Shown here one piece after another: positions 36,343 through 45,634 of a stretch of 64,000 nt of DNA. The notes beneath the pieces were generated by a model. That model saw only the letters and a program-made list of their open reading frames with translations. It was not told where the DNA came from and made no database searches. The stretch lies in the NCBI RefSeq assembly GCF_001719045.1, contig NZ_CP015423.1, positions 2,976,001 through 3,040,000 on the forward strand, given 5' to 3'. The number at the start of each line of letters is the position of its first letter. The first letter of the stretch is position 1. Both the position numbers and the translations under genes were made by a program. This DNA is from Paenibacillus polymyxa. GTDB lineage: Bacteria > Bacillota > Bacilli > Paenibacillales > Paenibacillaceae.

Positions 36343-38102
36343 TGGTCTACCTCCTGCGTTGAGAGCTGGGAATGATTAATTTCCTGATATACATCTGAGC
36401 TGCTCATCAACTGTTCATGTGTGCCGATACCGACAATCCGTCCCTCATCAAACACAATTATTTTATCAGCATGCTGTACGCTGCTTACTCGTTGCGAGAC
36501 CAACAGGACGGTCATGCTGGTGCTATTTTCCCGTAACGATTTACGGAGGGCGGCGTCGGTTGCAAAATCAAGTGCGCTTGAGGAGTCATCCAAAATGAGA
36601 ATTTGCGGATTGCCGACAATAGCTCGGGCAATGGTAAGTCGCTGCTTTTGTCCTCCTGACAAATTAAGCCCCCCTCGGGTGATCGGAGCATCGAATTTTT
36701 CCGGCAGGTTGGAAATGAACTCATCCGCTTGCGCGATTGCTGCGGCTTGAGCGACTTCCTCGTCGGTAGCGTGTTCATGCCCCCAACGGATATTATCCGC
36801 TATAGTACCAGTGAACAGCAGTGCCTTCTGAGGGACAATTCCGATTTTCTGCCGCAATTGCTCGAGCTTATATTGCCGAACGTCGATGCCATCAACCTGC
36901 ACACGACCCTCTACCGCATCATAGAAGCGGGGAATAAGATTCACAAAGGTGGATTTCCCCGAACCTGTTCCTCCGATGATGCCGACCGTTTCACCGGGAT
37001 AGATGTTTACTACTACATCGCTCAGTGCCAGTTGTCCTGTCTTATTGTATCCAAAGGAAACATGATCAAAAGAGATGGCTGGTACAGCGCCATGCTCACT
37101 TGCTCCCTCCCTGTCTATAGATGTAGGGGTAGCAGCAGTGTCGGAAATCGAAGCTTGTGTGTCTAGGACCTCCTGAATACGCGCTGCTGAAGTGGCAGCT
37201 TTGGTGAACAAAATAATTAAATTGGTTACCACAATCAGAGCCAGTAAAATTTGCGTAATGTAATTAATGAAGGCAATAATCTCCCCTTGTGTAAGAGATC
37301 CATATTGGATATGGATGCCGCCGATCCACAGGATAGCAATAATAGCTCCGTTCACCACCAACAAGGTGGCGGGGCTTAGCAAAGCAGAAATACGTCCGAC
37401 ACGAATAGCAGTCTGGGTCAGGTCATCTGAGGCGGCATTGAACTTTACTCGTTCAGCTCCTCTTTTGGCAAATGCACGTATGACCCGTACGCCTGTAAGA
37501 TTTTCGCTAAGTACCAGAGCGATTTTATCGAGTTTTTTCTGGTATAGCCGGTACAGGGGAGAAGCCTTCGTAATGACTACATACAGAATCAAAGCCAGAA
37601 TCGGTGTAGCCGCCAATAGCACCAAAGCAAGGCGGAAGTCCAGAATCATGGACATGATAATCGCCCCGATACAAATAAAAGGAGCACGAATGACCAAACG
37701 AATCAACATCGCAACAGCTGTTTGCAGCTGATTGACATCATTCGTAATCCGGTTGATAAGCGAGGGTGTACCGAATTTATCGAGATCAGCATAAGAAAAC
37801 GAAGAAATATGCTTAAACATCGTATTGCGCAGCGTAGTTCCGAATCCTTGAGAGGCACGAGCTGCGTAAAACTGACACACTAATGAACTGCCAAAGCCCA
37901 GTATAGTCATGAGTAACATCAAAAGACCCATCTGCCAAACATAATGGGTGTCTCCTTTACCTACGCCATGATTGATCATTAAAGCAACCATCGTAGGCAG
38001 CAATAGTTCCAGGATGGCCTCAATTAGTTTAAACAGAGGTCCAAGAATCGTTTCCTTTTTATAGGGTTTCAAAAAAACAGCAAATTTCAGCAAATAAACC
38101 AT
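36339..38102 (-). CDS. ABC exporter subunit, ATPase/permease fusion (YfiB-like)
   Basis: A 587-aa half-transporter, partner of the gene that follows. The membrane domain has six helices; the ATPase domain has Walker A GGTGSGKST and signature LSGGQKQR. The residue after Walker B is Asp (LILDDSSSALD) in place of the catalytic Glu, so this half carries the degenerate ATP site, while the partner (LDEATSS) keeps the Glu. Starts at 38102 (ATG) or 38105 (GTG) are both possible. A LysR gene is divergent 140 bp away and is the likely regulator. Confidence 0.9.
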   Translation of the reverse strand: MVYLLKFAVFLKPYKKETILGPLFKLIEAILELLLPTMVALMINHGVGKGDTHYVWQMGLLMLLMTILGFGSSLVCQFYAARASQGFGTTLRNTMFKHISSFSYADLDKFGTPSLINRITNDVNQLQTAVAMLIRLVIRAPFICIGAIIMSMILDFRLALVLLAATPILALILYVVITKASPLYRLYQKKLDKIALVLSENLTGVRVIRAFAKRGAERVKFNAASDDLTQTAIRVGRISALLSPATLLVVNGAIIAILWIGGIHIQYGSLTQGEIIAFINYITQILLALIVVTNLIILFTKAATSAARIQEVLDTQASISDTAATPTSIDREGASEHGAVPAISFDHVSFGYNKTGQLALSDVVVNIYPGETVGIIGGTGSGKSTFVNLIPRFYDAVEGRVQVDGIDVRQYKLEQLRQKIGIVPQKALLFTGTIADNIRWGHEHATDEEVAQAAAIAQADEFISNLPEKFDAPITRGGLNLSGGQKQRLTIARAIVGNPQILILDDSSSALDFATDAALRKSLRENSTSMTVLLVSQRVSSVQHADKIIVFDEGRIVGIGTHEQLMSSSDVYQEINHSQLSTQEVDQ

Positions 38103-38243
38103 CACCTAACCTGAATAATGTATATAGCCTCATGCCGCAATAGCATAACTGAATTTGATTATGGCATATCCCAAACCATATGAATAATATTTAATATATA
38201 TTAGAGGTATAGGTTTTACATATATCAGTACCGGAGGTCCAAA

Positions 38244-39137
38244 ATGATGGAATTGAGACATCTCAAGTATTTTTTGGCGATCGCAGAGGCCGGACAGATT
38301 ACAGCGGCAGCCAAAAAGCTGCAAATCGCGCAGCCTCCCTTAAGTCAGCAGCTCATGCAGCTAGAGGAAGAGCTTGGCGTAAAGCTCGTGCATCGAGGCT
38401 CACGAAGCATCCAGTTGACGGAGGCCGGCATTATTTTACAGAACAGGGCCAAGCAGATTTTGGAGCTGACAGATGCCACGACAAGAGAGATAAACGATTT
38501 TGCCATGGGGATGAAAGGTACGCTCACCATTGGAACGGTCTCCTCCTCTGGGGCAACGCTGATGAAAGACAGGCTTTCCGAATTTCATAAAACCTATGCG
38601 GGTGTGAAATTTGAAATTCATGAGGGAAATACGTTCATGATTCTCGATCTTTTGAACAAAGGAATTGTCGAGGTCGGTATCGTCAGAACCCCTTTTAATA
38701 CTACCGATTTAGGGTGTAGATATGCGTCCACTGAGCCGATGATAGCAGTGATGACAGAAGAATATGACTGGAACCCCGAACAGAAGACCATTTCATTGTC
38801 TGAGTTGAAGAACAGGCCGCTCATCGTATATCGCCGCTTTGAACAATTGATCCACGACACTTGTATGAAGTATGGCTTTGAGCCGAATTTCTTTTGTAAA
38901 AACGATGATGCTCGCACCACGCTTCACTGGGCTAATGAAGGGCTGGGGATCGGTATGATTTCGCGGTCTGCGTTGTCACTCGGAAGCAATAACCAGTTAA
39001 TCGTTAAGGAAATTATGTGTGAGGAATTGCATACACGTGTGGCGGCTGTCTGGCTGAAGGATAAATACATGTCTTCTCTAGCCTCTCGATTCATCGAAAG
39101 TTTTAGCCAAGCATCCGATGGAGCTGACTTAAGGTAG
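38244..39137 (+). CDS. LysR family transcriptional regulator
   Basis: A 297-aa LysR-type regulator: HTH in residues ~18-37 (ITAAAKKLQIAQPPLSQQL) and an effector-binding domain. The RBS GGAGGT is five bases upstream of the first of two tandem ATGs. It is divergent from the YfiBC-like ABC exporter with an AT-rich 140-bp gap, the usual arrangement for local control. The inducer is unknown. Confidence 0.9.
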   Translation: MMELRHLKYFLAIAEAGQITAAAKKLQIAQPPLSQQLMQLEEELGVKLVHRGSRSIQLTEAGIILQNRAKQILELTDATTREINDFAMGMKGTLTIGTVSSSGATLMKDRLSEFHKTYAGVKFEIHEGNTFMILDLLNKGIVEVGIVRTPFNTTDLGCRYASTEPMIAVMTEEYDWNPEQKTISLSELKNRPLIVYRRFEQLIHDTCMKYGFEPNFFCKNDDARTTLHWANEGLGIGMISRSALSLGSNNQLIVKEIMCEELHTRVAAVWLKDKYMSSLASRFIESFSQASDGADLR

Positions 39138-39244
39138 CTGAATTTTTTGGATGAAAGCATCTTTTTGTAAAAACTCATTTGAATTGCAATCGGGAACTGG
39201 ATATAGTAGTACAGTAGGATAGCAATAGAATGGAGTTTGAATAC

Positions 39245-39664
39245 ATGCCACATAATGCAAAGGTCCGAATCCGTCTTCATAGTCATCATGACGGAGAAGA
39301 TGTGGTACAGGAACTTCCCGGAGAAGCGATCGTGCGTGGGAAGCATCTATATATAAGGTACGATGAGCCGCAAGAAAGTCCTGAGGGCGGTACGACACGG
39401 AACACAGTCAAAATCGGATCGGATGAGCTAAAGCTGATTCGTCACGGTGAGGTACAATCAGAGCAGTCGTTTGCGCTGGGACGCAGGTTGCCTGGATTTT
39501 ACCGCTCGCCTTATTTAAACCTGAACATGTCTGCGCATACGCAGAAGCTCGATATTCGGATGGATGGTTTCACCGGACATGTGAGCTGGACCTATGATCT
39601 GTACGTATTTGAGGATTTCTCGGGGCATTTTGCCATCAGTTTGCATATACAGGAGGAGCAATAA
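39245..39664 (+). CDS. ywiB: YwiB family protein (DUF1934)
   Basis: A 139-aa lipocalin-like beta-rich protein. The position directly before argS (2-bp gap) and the pattern of strands with YIRYDEP...[20 protein letters not shown] match the YwiB/DUF1934 family. Its role is not established; conserved linkage to argS suggests translational coupling. The start at 39245 has TGGAG about nine bases upstream. Confidence 0.88.
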   Translation: MPHNAKVRIRLHSHHDGEDVVQELPGEAIVRGKHLYIRYDEPQESPEGGTTRNTVKIGSDELKLIRHGEVQSEQSFALGRRLPGFYRSPYLNLNMSAHTQKLDIRMDGFTGHVSWTYDLYVFEDFSGHFAISLHIQEEQ

Positions 39665-39666
39665 TC

Positions 39667-41346
39667 ATGACAAGCAATCCACTGGAACTTATTAATCAAA
39701 AGGTGACTTCAGCAATCGAGGCGGCGGTGCTGGCTACCGGAATCGTGAGCCGCGAAGAGCTGCCGACCATTACGCTGGAGGTGCCAAAGGACAAGTCACA
39801 CGGTGATTTGGCTACCAACGCTGCGATGCAGCTCACCCGCATTGCAAAGAAGAACCCACGGCAAATCGCTGAAGATTTGATCGCGAATATGGATTTAGCT
39901 TCCGCTTCTATTGAAAGTGCGGAAATCGCTGGACCGGGCTTTATTAACTTTCGCCTGAACAAGAGCTACCTGTATGCAGTCATTGGGCAAGTGCAGGAGC
40001 AGGGGACAGATTACGGGCGTATACAGGAAGGTGCAGGCAAAAAGGTACAAATCGAGTTTGTCAGCGCCAATCCGACAGGTAGCCTTCACTTAGGTCATGC
40101 ACGTGGTGCAGCCGTAGGGGATGCTCTCTGCAACGTGCTTGATTTTGCAGGATACAAAGTAACTCGTGAATACTACATTAATGATGCGGGCAACCAGATT
40201 TACAACATGAGCCGCTCTATTGAAGCGCGTTATTTGCAGGAGCTGGGACAGCCTGCGGAGATGCCGGAGGATGGTTACCATGGTGAGGATATCATCGGGT
40301 TTGCCAAGGAACTGGTGGCCGAAAAGGGCGATTCTCTGTTGTCCATGGAACCGGGAGATCGCGCAGCTTATTTCCGTGACTACGGTCTGGAAAAGGAACT
40401 GAACAAGATCAAGCGCGACCTGGAGCTGTTCCGTGTACCTTTTGACTCCTGGTTCAGCGAAACATCACTGTATGAAAACGGTGAAGTGCTTAAAGCGCTG
40501 AATGAGCTGCGTGACCGTGAGGAGATTTACGAGAAGGACGGAGCTACATGGCTCAATACGACCAAGTACGGCGACGATAAAGACCGTGTCTTGATCAAAA
40601 ATGACGGTACATATACGTACCTAACCCCAGATATCGCTTACCATCGCGATAAATATGCTCGTGGTTATGACACGATCATCAACATTTGGGGAGCGGATCA
40701 CCACGGCTACATTCCACGGATGAAGGCAGCAATGGAAGCACTGGGCAATGATCCAGATAAGCTTAAAGTGCTGATTGCCCAAATGGTCAGCTTGTTCCAA
40801 AATGGGGAAAAAGTAAAAATGTCCAAACGTACCGGCAAGGCCGTGACGATGGAAGATCTGATGGAAGAAGTGGGTGTAGACGCGATCCGTTACTTCTTCA
40901 CTATGCGCAGCATGGATTCGCACCTGGATTTTGACATGGATTTGGCGATTTCCACTTCCAATGAGAATCCAGTATTCTACGTACAATATGCGCACGCACG
41001 TGCATGTAGCGTATATCGTCAAGCCGAAGAGCAAGGTATTGCTGTGCTGCCGTTGGCGGAAGTTGACTTGTCCAAGCTGACGGCTGAACATGAATACGAT
41101 CTGTTACGCAAAATCGGTGAGCTGCCGGAAGAAGTATCGGTAGCGGCTGCAAACTTTGCACCACACCGTATGATTCGCTATGTCTACGAGCTGGCTTCAT
41201 TGTTCCACAGCTACTATAAGGCAGAGCGCGTCATCACAGAGGATGCCGCTCAAACACAGGCACGCTTGGCGTTGTTTGGTGCGGTGCGCACGACCATTGC
41301 CAACGTACTGAAGCTGGTGGGCGTGTCTGCACCAGAACGTATGTAA
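39667..41346 (+). CDS. argS: Arginyl-tRNA synthetase
   Basis: Class I aminoacyl-tRNA synthetase that charges tRNA-Arg. The HIGH-type motif is HLGH (141-144) within [14 protein letters not shown], and KMSKR lies at 384-388. The N-terminal Add-1 tRNA-recognition domain and the C-terminal anticodon-binding DALR domain (ending in VSAPERM) are complete; 559 aa is normal. The RBS is GGAGGAGC. It is coupled to ywiB. Confidence 0.97.
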   Translation: MTSNPLELINQKVTSAIEAAVLATGIVSREELPTITLEVPKDKSHGDLATNAAMQLTRIAKKNPRQIAEDLIANMDLASASIESAEIAGPGFINFRLNKSYLYAVIGQVQEQGTDYGRIQEGAGKKVQIEFVSANPTGSLHLGHARGAAVGDALCNVLDFAGYKVTREYYINDAGNQIYNMSRSIEARYLQELGQPAEMPEDGYHGEDIIGFAKELVAEKGDSLLSMEPGDRAAYFRDYGLEKELNKIKRDLELFRVPFDSWFSETSLYENGEVLKALNELRDREEIYEKDGATWLNTTKYGDDKDRVLIKNDGTYTYLTPDIAYHRDKYARGYDTIINIWGADHHGYIPRMKAAMEALGNDPDKLKVLIAQMVSLFQNGEKVKMSKRTGKAVTMEDLMEEVGVDAIRYFFTMRSMDSHLDFDMDLAISTSNENPVFYVQYAHARACSVYRQAEEQGIAVLPLAEVDLSKLTAEHEYDLLRKIGELPEEVSVAAANFAPHRMIRYVYELASLFHSYYKAERVITEDAAQTQARLALFGAVRTTIANVLKLVGVSAPERM

Positions 41347-41392
41347 GCAAGCAACTTTAACATATTGACTTTGTAGTCATATAAATAATAAT

Positions 41393-41443
41393 AAAAGGAA
41401 CCGTTCGTATCACCCTCAACAGGGTGGCGCTTCGGTTCCTTTT
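41393..41443. terminator. Bidirectional terminator after argS
   Basis: AAAAGGAACCG (41393-41403) pairs with CGGTTCCTTTT (41433-41443); an inner CACCCT/AGGGTG stem is also present. It serves argS and the convergent gene at 41458. Confidence 0.85.
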
Positions 41444-41457
41444 TATGTTGGATTAGC

Positions 41458-42318
41458 TTAGTAGCGTTCCAGTACCAAATTCGTTTTCAGGGAATCGGCG
41501 GGAACCAGCCATCCTTTGGATTGCAACAGGTTCATCAGCTTGGTGCGGTTGCTGGCGGCAACACTGTAATCCGAGGTTTTGAAGGAGATTTCGATAATAG
41601 AATCTGTACCTGATCCGTTTGCGCTGCGAATAGGCCATATTTCAACGTCGGTATCCAATCCCTGAAAGCTACCCTCGTATTTACTGACCTGTACAGGACC
41701 GCGTACTCTGGAGTCTGCCAAGGTTTGTTTGCCCCAATTGCTATTTTTCCAGTTTTGCAGCTTGCCCGGAAGATTATCCTGCAATTGCTTTAATGCTTGA
41801 TCTGGGGAAGGCAGAGCCAATCCTTTGGAGGCGTTTGTTTTTTTATCATTGGAAAAGCTTAGTGTTTGCTTGCTGTATCCCCAATCCACCTCAGCCTCAT
41901 AATTATCATCAGATGCGCTGAACCCTTCTTTATTCGCTTGGGTGAGCGCCGCGTCGATATTTCCATTTGTGACCGTATAGCGCTTTTTGTAGGTTAATTC
42001 ATAATTTTTTTTGTCCTCTTTTTTGCGAAATCTCACGTTCCAGCCCTCGTCATTCAATTGCAATGAATTTGTATCAAAATACTCGACGCTCAATCGTTGT
42101 GCATCGTTGCTAATTTGAAACTCGTTCACGATGCCACTTTTTAATGAGCCATCCGCATTGAGGACCTGAGCCGTATCCAGTAGTAGCTTCACCTCATAGC
42201 TTGGTGTGGCATTGGCGGCGGCTTGTACCGGTTCTGCTCCTTTCCATCCTGTTACGAGCAGTACTGCACTCAGAGTTACTACCGACATCAATTTGGTGAT
42301 ACGAAGGCCTGTTTTCAT
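41458..42318 (-). CDS. Secreted protein with CYTH-like features
   Basis: A 286-aa protein with a signal peptide (MKTGLRITKLMSVVTLSAVLL..., likely cleavage at VQA-AA near residue 33). The mature part reads YEVKLLLD, then SVEYFDTNSLQLNDEGWNVRFRKKE and NYELTYKKRY, which resembles the EXK/strand pattern of CYTH (triphosphate tunnel) proteins; a late EISFKTSD could be another tunnel strand. CYTH enzymes are normally cytoplasmic, so an exported version would be unusual. The family call is tentative. Single gene with no clear partner. Confidence 0.6.
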   Translation of the reverse strand: MKTGLRITKLMSVVTLSAVLLVTGWKGAEPVQAAANATPSYEVKLLLDTAQVLNADGSLKSGIVNEFQISNDAQRLSVEYFDTNSLQLNDEGWNVRFRKKEDKKNYELTYKKRYTVTNGNIDAALTQANKEGFSASDDNYEAEVDWGYSKQTLSFSNDKKTNASKGLALPSPDQALKQLQDNLPGKLQNWKNSNWGKQTLADSRVRGPVQVSKYEGSFQGLDTDVEIWPIRSANGSGTDSIIEISFKTSDYSVAASNRTKLMNLLQSKGWLVPADSLKTNLVLERY

Positions 42319-42444
42319 TTCATCCTCTCCTGTTCGTCCGAATAGGTTACACGCTACACTTTACGGGTATATTGTCAGTCGTATGTCAAAGCAAGAGGGG
42401 ACTCCGGTTAAAAAATTACATAATTTCTATATGACGGGTAAGAT

Positions 42445-43338
42445 TTAATCTTGGTTCCATGACAAATATTCGGTGAATCTGTGAATGAGCGCCGAGCGAT
42501 GACGGTCTTTGTTGCTGACCATATAGATGTACCGCTCAACAGACTGCCCCGGAATAGGTCTTACAACCAGTAAGCCCCGGTCAACCTCTGACTGTACGGC
42601 AATGCGAGAGATAAAGGAGATGTGTTCTCCCAGCATAACCGCCTGTTTAATGGCTTCTAGTGAATCCAGCTCCAGGTAGGAAGGAAGTCGCCGACTCCCA
42701 CGCTCCAGCCATTTGTCGGTCACATGGCGTGTGCTGGATTCCTTGCCATGTAATACGAAGGAGGAAGAAGCGATCAGCTCGGGCGTCAAATCGGTTTCGT
42801 TGGCGAGCGGATGAGTGGGTGAGCAGATGAGTATCAGTTCATCTTCGCCTAAGGATTCTGAGAGTAGCGTTGGGGATTGAAACGGCTCTGCCGAAATGAT
42901 GCCGAGGTCAATTTCGTGGCGAGCGAGCATGTCCTTGATCACGGGCGCTGTTTTCACAGACAAGGCGATGTGAATGCCCGGATGCTCACGGGCAAAGCGG
43001 TGCAGCACAGCAGGAAGTAGGTAGGTAGCGGGTACATAGCTTGCGCCAATACGTATACTTCCCCGCTGGAGCGTATCGAACTCGCGGACGACTCGCTCAG
43101 CTTCAGCAGCCAGTGCATTAATTTTGCTGGCATAGTGCAGCAGTGCATTTCCGGCATCCGTCAGGATGATTTTGCCCATACGTGTGTCAAACAGCTTTAC
43201 TCCGAATTCACGCTCCAGATTTTTCATATGAAAAGTAACGGTGGGTTGCTTCAGGCCAAGAAGCTCGGCGACTGTGGTGATTTTATGGTGCTTATTTAGC
43301 AGCTCTACAATATGTAACTTTAAAAGACTTAAGTTCAC
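42445..43338 (-). CDS. LysR family transcriptional regulator
   Basis: A 297-aa LysR-type regulator with N-terminal HTH (TTVAELLGLKQPTVTFHMKN, residues ~21-40) and an effector domain whose RGSIRIGASYVPATYLLP segment resembles the CysL/CbbR group. The start is GTG with GAGG eight bases upstream. It is divergent from the ABC importer operon at 43541, with a palindromic site at 43413-43427 between them, so it probably regulates that operon. Confidence 0.9.
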   Translation of the reverse strand: MNLSLLKLHIVELLNKHHKITTVAELLGLKQPTVTFHMKNLEREFGVKLFDTRMGKIILTDAGNALLHYASKINALAAEAERVVREFDTLQRGSIRIGASYVPATYLLPAVLHRFAREHPGIHIALSVKTAPVIKDMLARHEIDLGIISAEPFQSPTLLSESLGEDELILICSPTHPLANETDLTPELIASSSFVLHGKESSTRHVTDKWLERGSRRLPSYLELDSLEAIKQAVMLGEHISFISRIAVQSEVDRGLLVVRPIPGQSVERYIYMVSNKDRHRSALIHRFTEYLSWNQD

Positions 43339-43412
43339 TTAGAATGCCTCGCTTTCAGGTTAATCAAACAATCTTGCCTATTACTATGGGTAGAAGCATC
43401 AACCCCCTCTAT

Positions 43413-43427
43413 ATAGATTAAATCTAT
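43413..43427. promoter_or_regulatory. Candidate LysR operator
   Basis: ATAGATTAAATCTAT is a perfect 7+1+7 palindrome of the T-N11-A type in the 202-bp gap between the LysR gene and the divergent importer operon. Confidence 0.55.
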
Positions 43428-43540
43428 GAGTGTTAACACAATTCATTGAAATAATTAATTTTGTTTTAACTTTCCAATAACACAGGTTGCGAATTCAAGT
43501 TTTACACTGGGGTCAGTCAGAAGAACAGGCAGGTAATGCG

Positions 43541-44539
43541 ATGAATCAGGATCTATATATTCACGGATTAAGTAAAACCTTTAGCCAAATAACCGCGCTG
43601 CATGAGACGAATCTGGTAGTACGACGGGGCAAATTCACAACACTGCTCGGACCGTCCGGCTGTGGGAAAACAACGCTCTTGCGCTTGATTGCTGGTCTGG
43701 AGACACCCGATACTGGCACAATCACGATGGGAGAGGAAATCCTTTTTTCGGCAGAACGCAAAAAGGATATTCCCGCACATCTCCGCCACTTTGGGATGGT
43801 CTTCCAGGATTTCGCGCTGTGGCCGCATATGACGGTGTTTGAAAATGTGGCCTTCGGCCTGCGTGCGGGCAAGCGAGGGAAAGGGTTCGCCAGCGTACGA
43901 GACAAGGAACTGCGGACCGTGGTGCTGGAGGCGCTCGATATGGTCAGATTGTCAGGGATGGAGGATCGGTATCCTCATCAGCTGTCCGGTGGCCAGCAGC
44001 AGCGGGTTGCCTTTGCAAGAGCGGTTGCTATCCGGCCTCGACTTGTGTTGTTCGACGAGCCACTCAGTGCGCTGGATGCGGTGCTACGGGAGGAGATGCG
44101 CATTGAGATGCTATCGCTTGTGCGCGATCTGGGGCTGACCGCTCTATATGTCACCCATGATCAGATCGAGGCCATGTCCATGTCTGATGAAGTGGTTGTT
44201 ATGAAAAGTGGACATATTTTGCAGACCGGAACACCAGAGGTGATCTACGGTTGCCCGGCTCATCCAGAGGTGGCGAGGTTTATTGGCAAATCCAACTGGC
44301 TGGAGCCGGAACGGACACTATTTCGTCCTGAACATGTGCGTTGGGAACAGGAGCAAGCGGATCAGCATGCTTTTACAGTAGAGATCCTGCATGTCAGCTA
44401 TGTCGGCGATCGTTATGAAATTCGTATACTAGCCGAGAACGGCGAGCAATGGACTGCATATCATTCCATCCGCTTGCCCATAGGTCAACAAATGCGCATT
44501 TGGGTATCACCGCAACACATCCACCAACTTGAAGCATAG
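43541..44539 (+). CDS. ABC importer ATPase, ferric iron/2-aminoethylphosphonate/polyamine type
   Basis: A 332-aa ATPase with Walker A GPSGCGKTT (37-45), Q-loop VFQDFALWPHMTV, signature LSGGQQQRVAFARA and Walker B LVLFDEPLSALD, then a C-terminal TOBE-like regulatory region. It energises the permease at 45635. The start at 43541 (MNQDLYIHGL) is preferred over an earlier ATG at 43487 with no RBS. First gene of a four-gene operon. Confidence 0.9.
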   Translation: MNQDLYIHGLSKTFSQITALHETNLVVRRGKFTTLLGPSGCGKTTLLRLIAGLETPDTGTITMGEEILFSAERKKDIPAHLRHFGMVFQDFALWPHMTVFENVAFGLRAGKRGKGFASVRDKELRTVVLEALDMVRLSGMEDRYPHQLSGGQQQRVAFARAVAIRPRLVLFDEPLSALDAVLREEMRIEMLSLVRDLGLTALYVTHDQIEAMSMSDEVVVMKSGHILQTGTPEVIYGCPAHPEVARFIGKSNWLEPERTLFRPEHVRWEQEQADQHAFTVEILHVSYVGDRYEIRILAENGEQWTAYHSIRLPIGQQMRIWVSPQHIHQLEA

Positions 44540-44559
44540 GGAAAAGGGGTATATATAAG

Positions 44560-45630
44560 ATGATGAATAGGCATATTTTTCGTACAGGATGGAAAAAAGG
44601 GACGATGCTCGCATTAACCTTGACTTTTGGACTCGCTGTGGCGGGTTGCGGAACAGCTACAACATCCAAGGATGAGGCACAAACTACTGGATCAGCAGGA
44701 CAAGCGGAGGCGGCATCCACCGATCAGAAGTTGGTGGTCTACAGCGCAGGCCCGGATGGACTGGCGAAAAAGCTGGTAGCAGGGTATGAGGCGCAGAGCG
44801 GAGTTAAGGTAGAGTTGTTCCAGGGAACGACAGGAAAAATTTTGGCCCGTATGGAAGCCGAGAAGACGAATCCGGTAGCGGACGTGGTTGTGCTGGCATC
44901 GCTTCCGTCTGTACAAGGCTTGAAAAAGGAAGGACTCACGCTGCCTTACCCGGATGCCAAGAACGCAGACAAGCTAAATCCAGACTGGTCCGATAAGGAA
45001 GGCAACTACTTCAGTACCAGTGCTTCTGCTCTGGGTATTGCGTATAACACGAAGCTGGTGAAAACACCACCAACTTCATGGGCTGATTTGGCGAAGCCTG
45101 AGTACAAGGATCAGGTTAATATTCCCGATCCATCCCTGTCCGGCTCAGCGTTGGATTTTATGACAGGCTATCTGAGCGCCAAGGGCGATGGAGGCTGGAC
45201 GTTGTTCGAGCAGTACAAGGCTAACGGTGTTGCTATGGCTGGTGCCAATCAGGAAGCGCTGGACCCCGTGATTACCGGAGCTAAAGGTGTAGTCGTCGCT
45301 GCGGTCGATTACATGACCTACAAGGCTAAAGCCAAAGGTGAGCCGATTGATATCGTCTATCCGACAGAGGGAACAGTCATCAGCCCACGTCCTGCCGCAA
45401 TTCTCAAGTCAACGCAGCATGAGCAGAATGCCAAGGCATTTATTGATTATCTGTTGTCGGAAGAGGCACAGAAACTAGTAGCAGATGCCTCCTTACTCCC
45501 GGGCCGCACGGATGTCAAAGCCGACAAGCGTGCCAACCTGGACGAGATTCCATTGTTGAAGACCAATTGGGAATGGATGGGCGAGCATGGATCAGACGTG
45601 ACGGAGAAGTTCACGCAAATGTTCAAGTAA
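44560..45630 (+). CDS. ABC importer substrate-binding lipoprotein (Fe3+/2-aminoethylphosphonate type)
   Basis: A 356-aa extracellular lipoprotein: signal peptide with lipobox VAGC, lipidated Cys30. The mature part is a type 2 periplasmic-binding fold of the AfuA/COG1840 kind (LVVYSAGPDGLAKKLVAGYE, then FQGTTGKILARMEAEK and ADVVVLASLPS). I cannot see a clear tyrosine iron site, so iron, a phosphonate or another anion remain possible. Tandem ATGs (44560 and 44563) are both plausible. It lies between the ATPase and permease genes. Confidence 0.9.
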   Translation: MMNRHIFRTGWKKGTMLALTLTFGLAVAGCGTATTSKDEAQTTGSAGQAEAASTDQKLVVYSAGPDGLAKKLVAGYEAQSGVKVELFQGTTGKILARMEAEKTNPVADVVVLASLPSVQGLKKEGLTLPYPDAKNADKLNPDWSDKEGNYFSTSASALGIAYNTKLVKTPPTSWADLAKPEYKDQVNIPDPSLSGSALDFMTGYLSAKGDGGWTLFEQYKANGVAMAGANQEALDPVITGAKGVVVAAVDYMTYKAKAKGEPIDIVYPTEGTVISPRPAAILKSTQHEQNAKAFIDYLLSEEAQKLVADASLLPGRTDVKADKRANLDEIPLLKTNWEWMGEHGSDVTEKFTQMFK

Positions 45631-45634
45631 GCCG

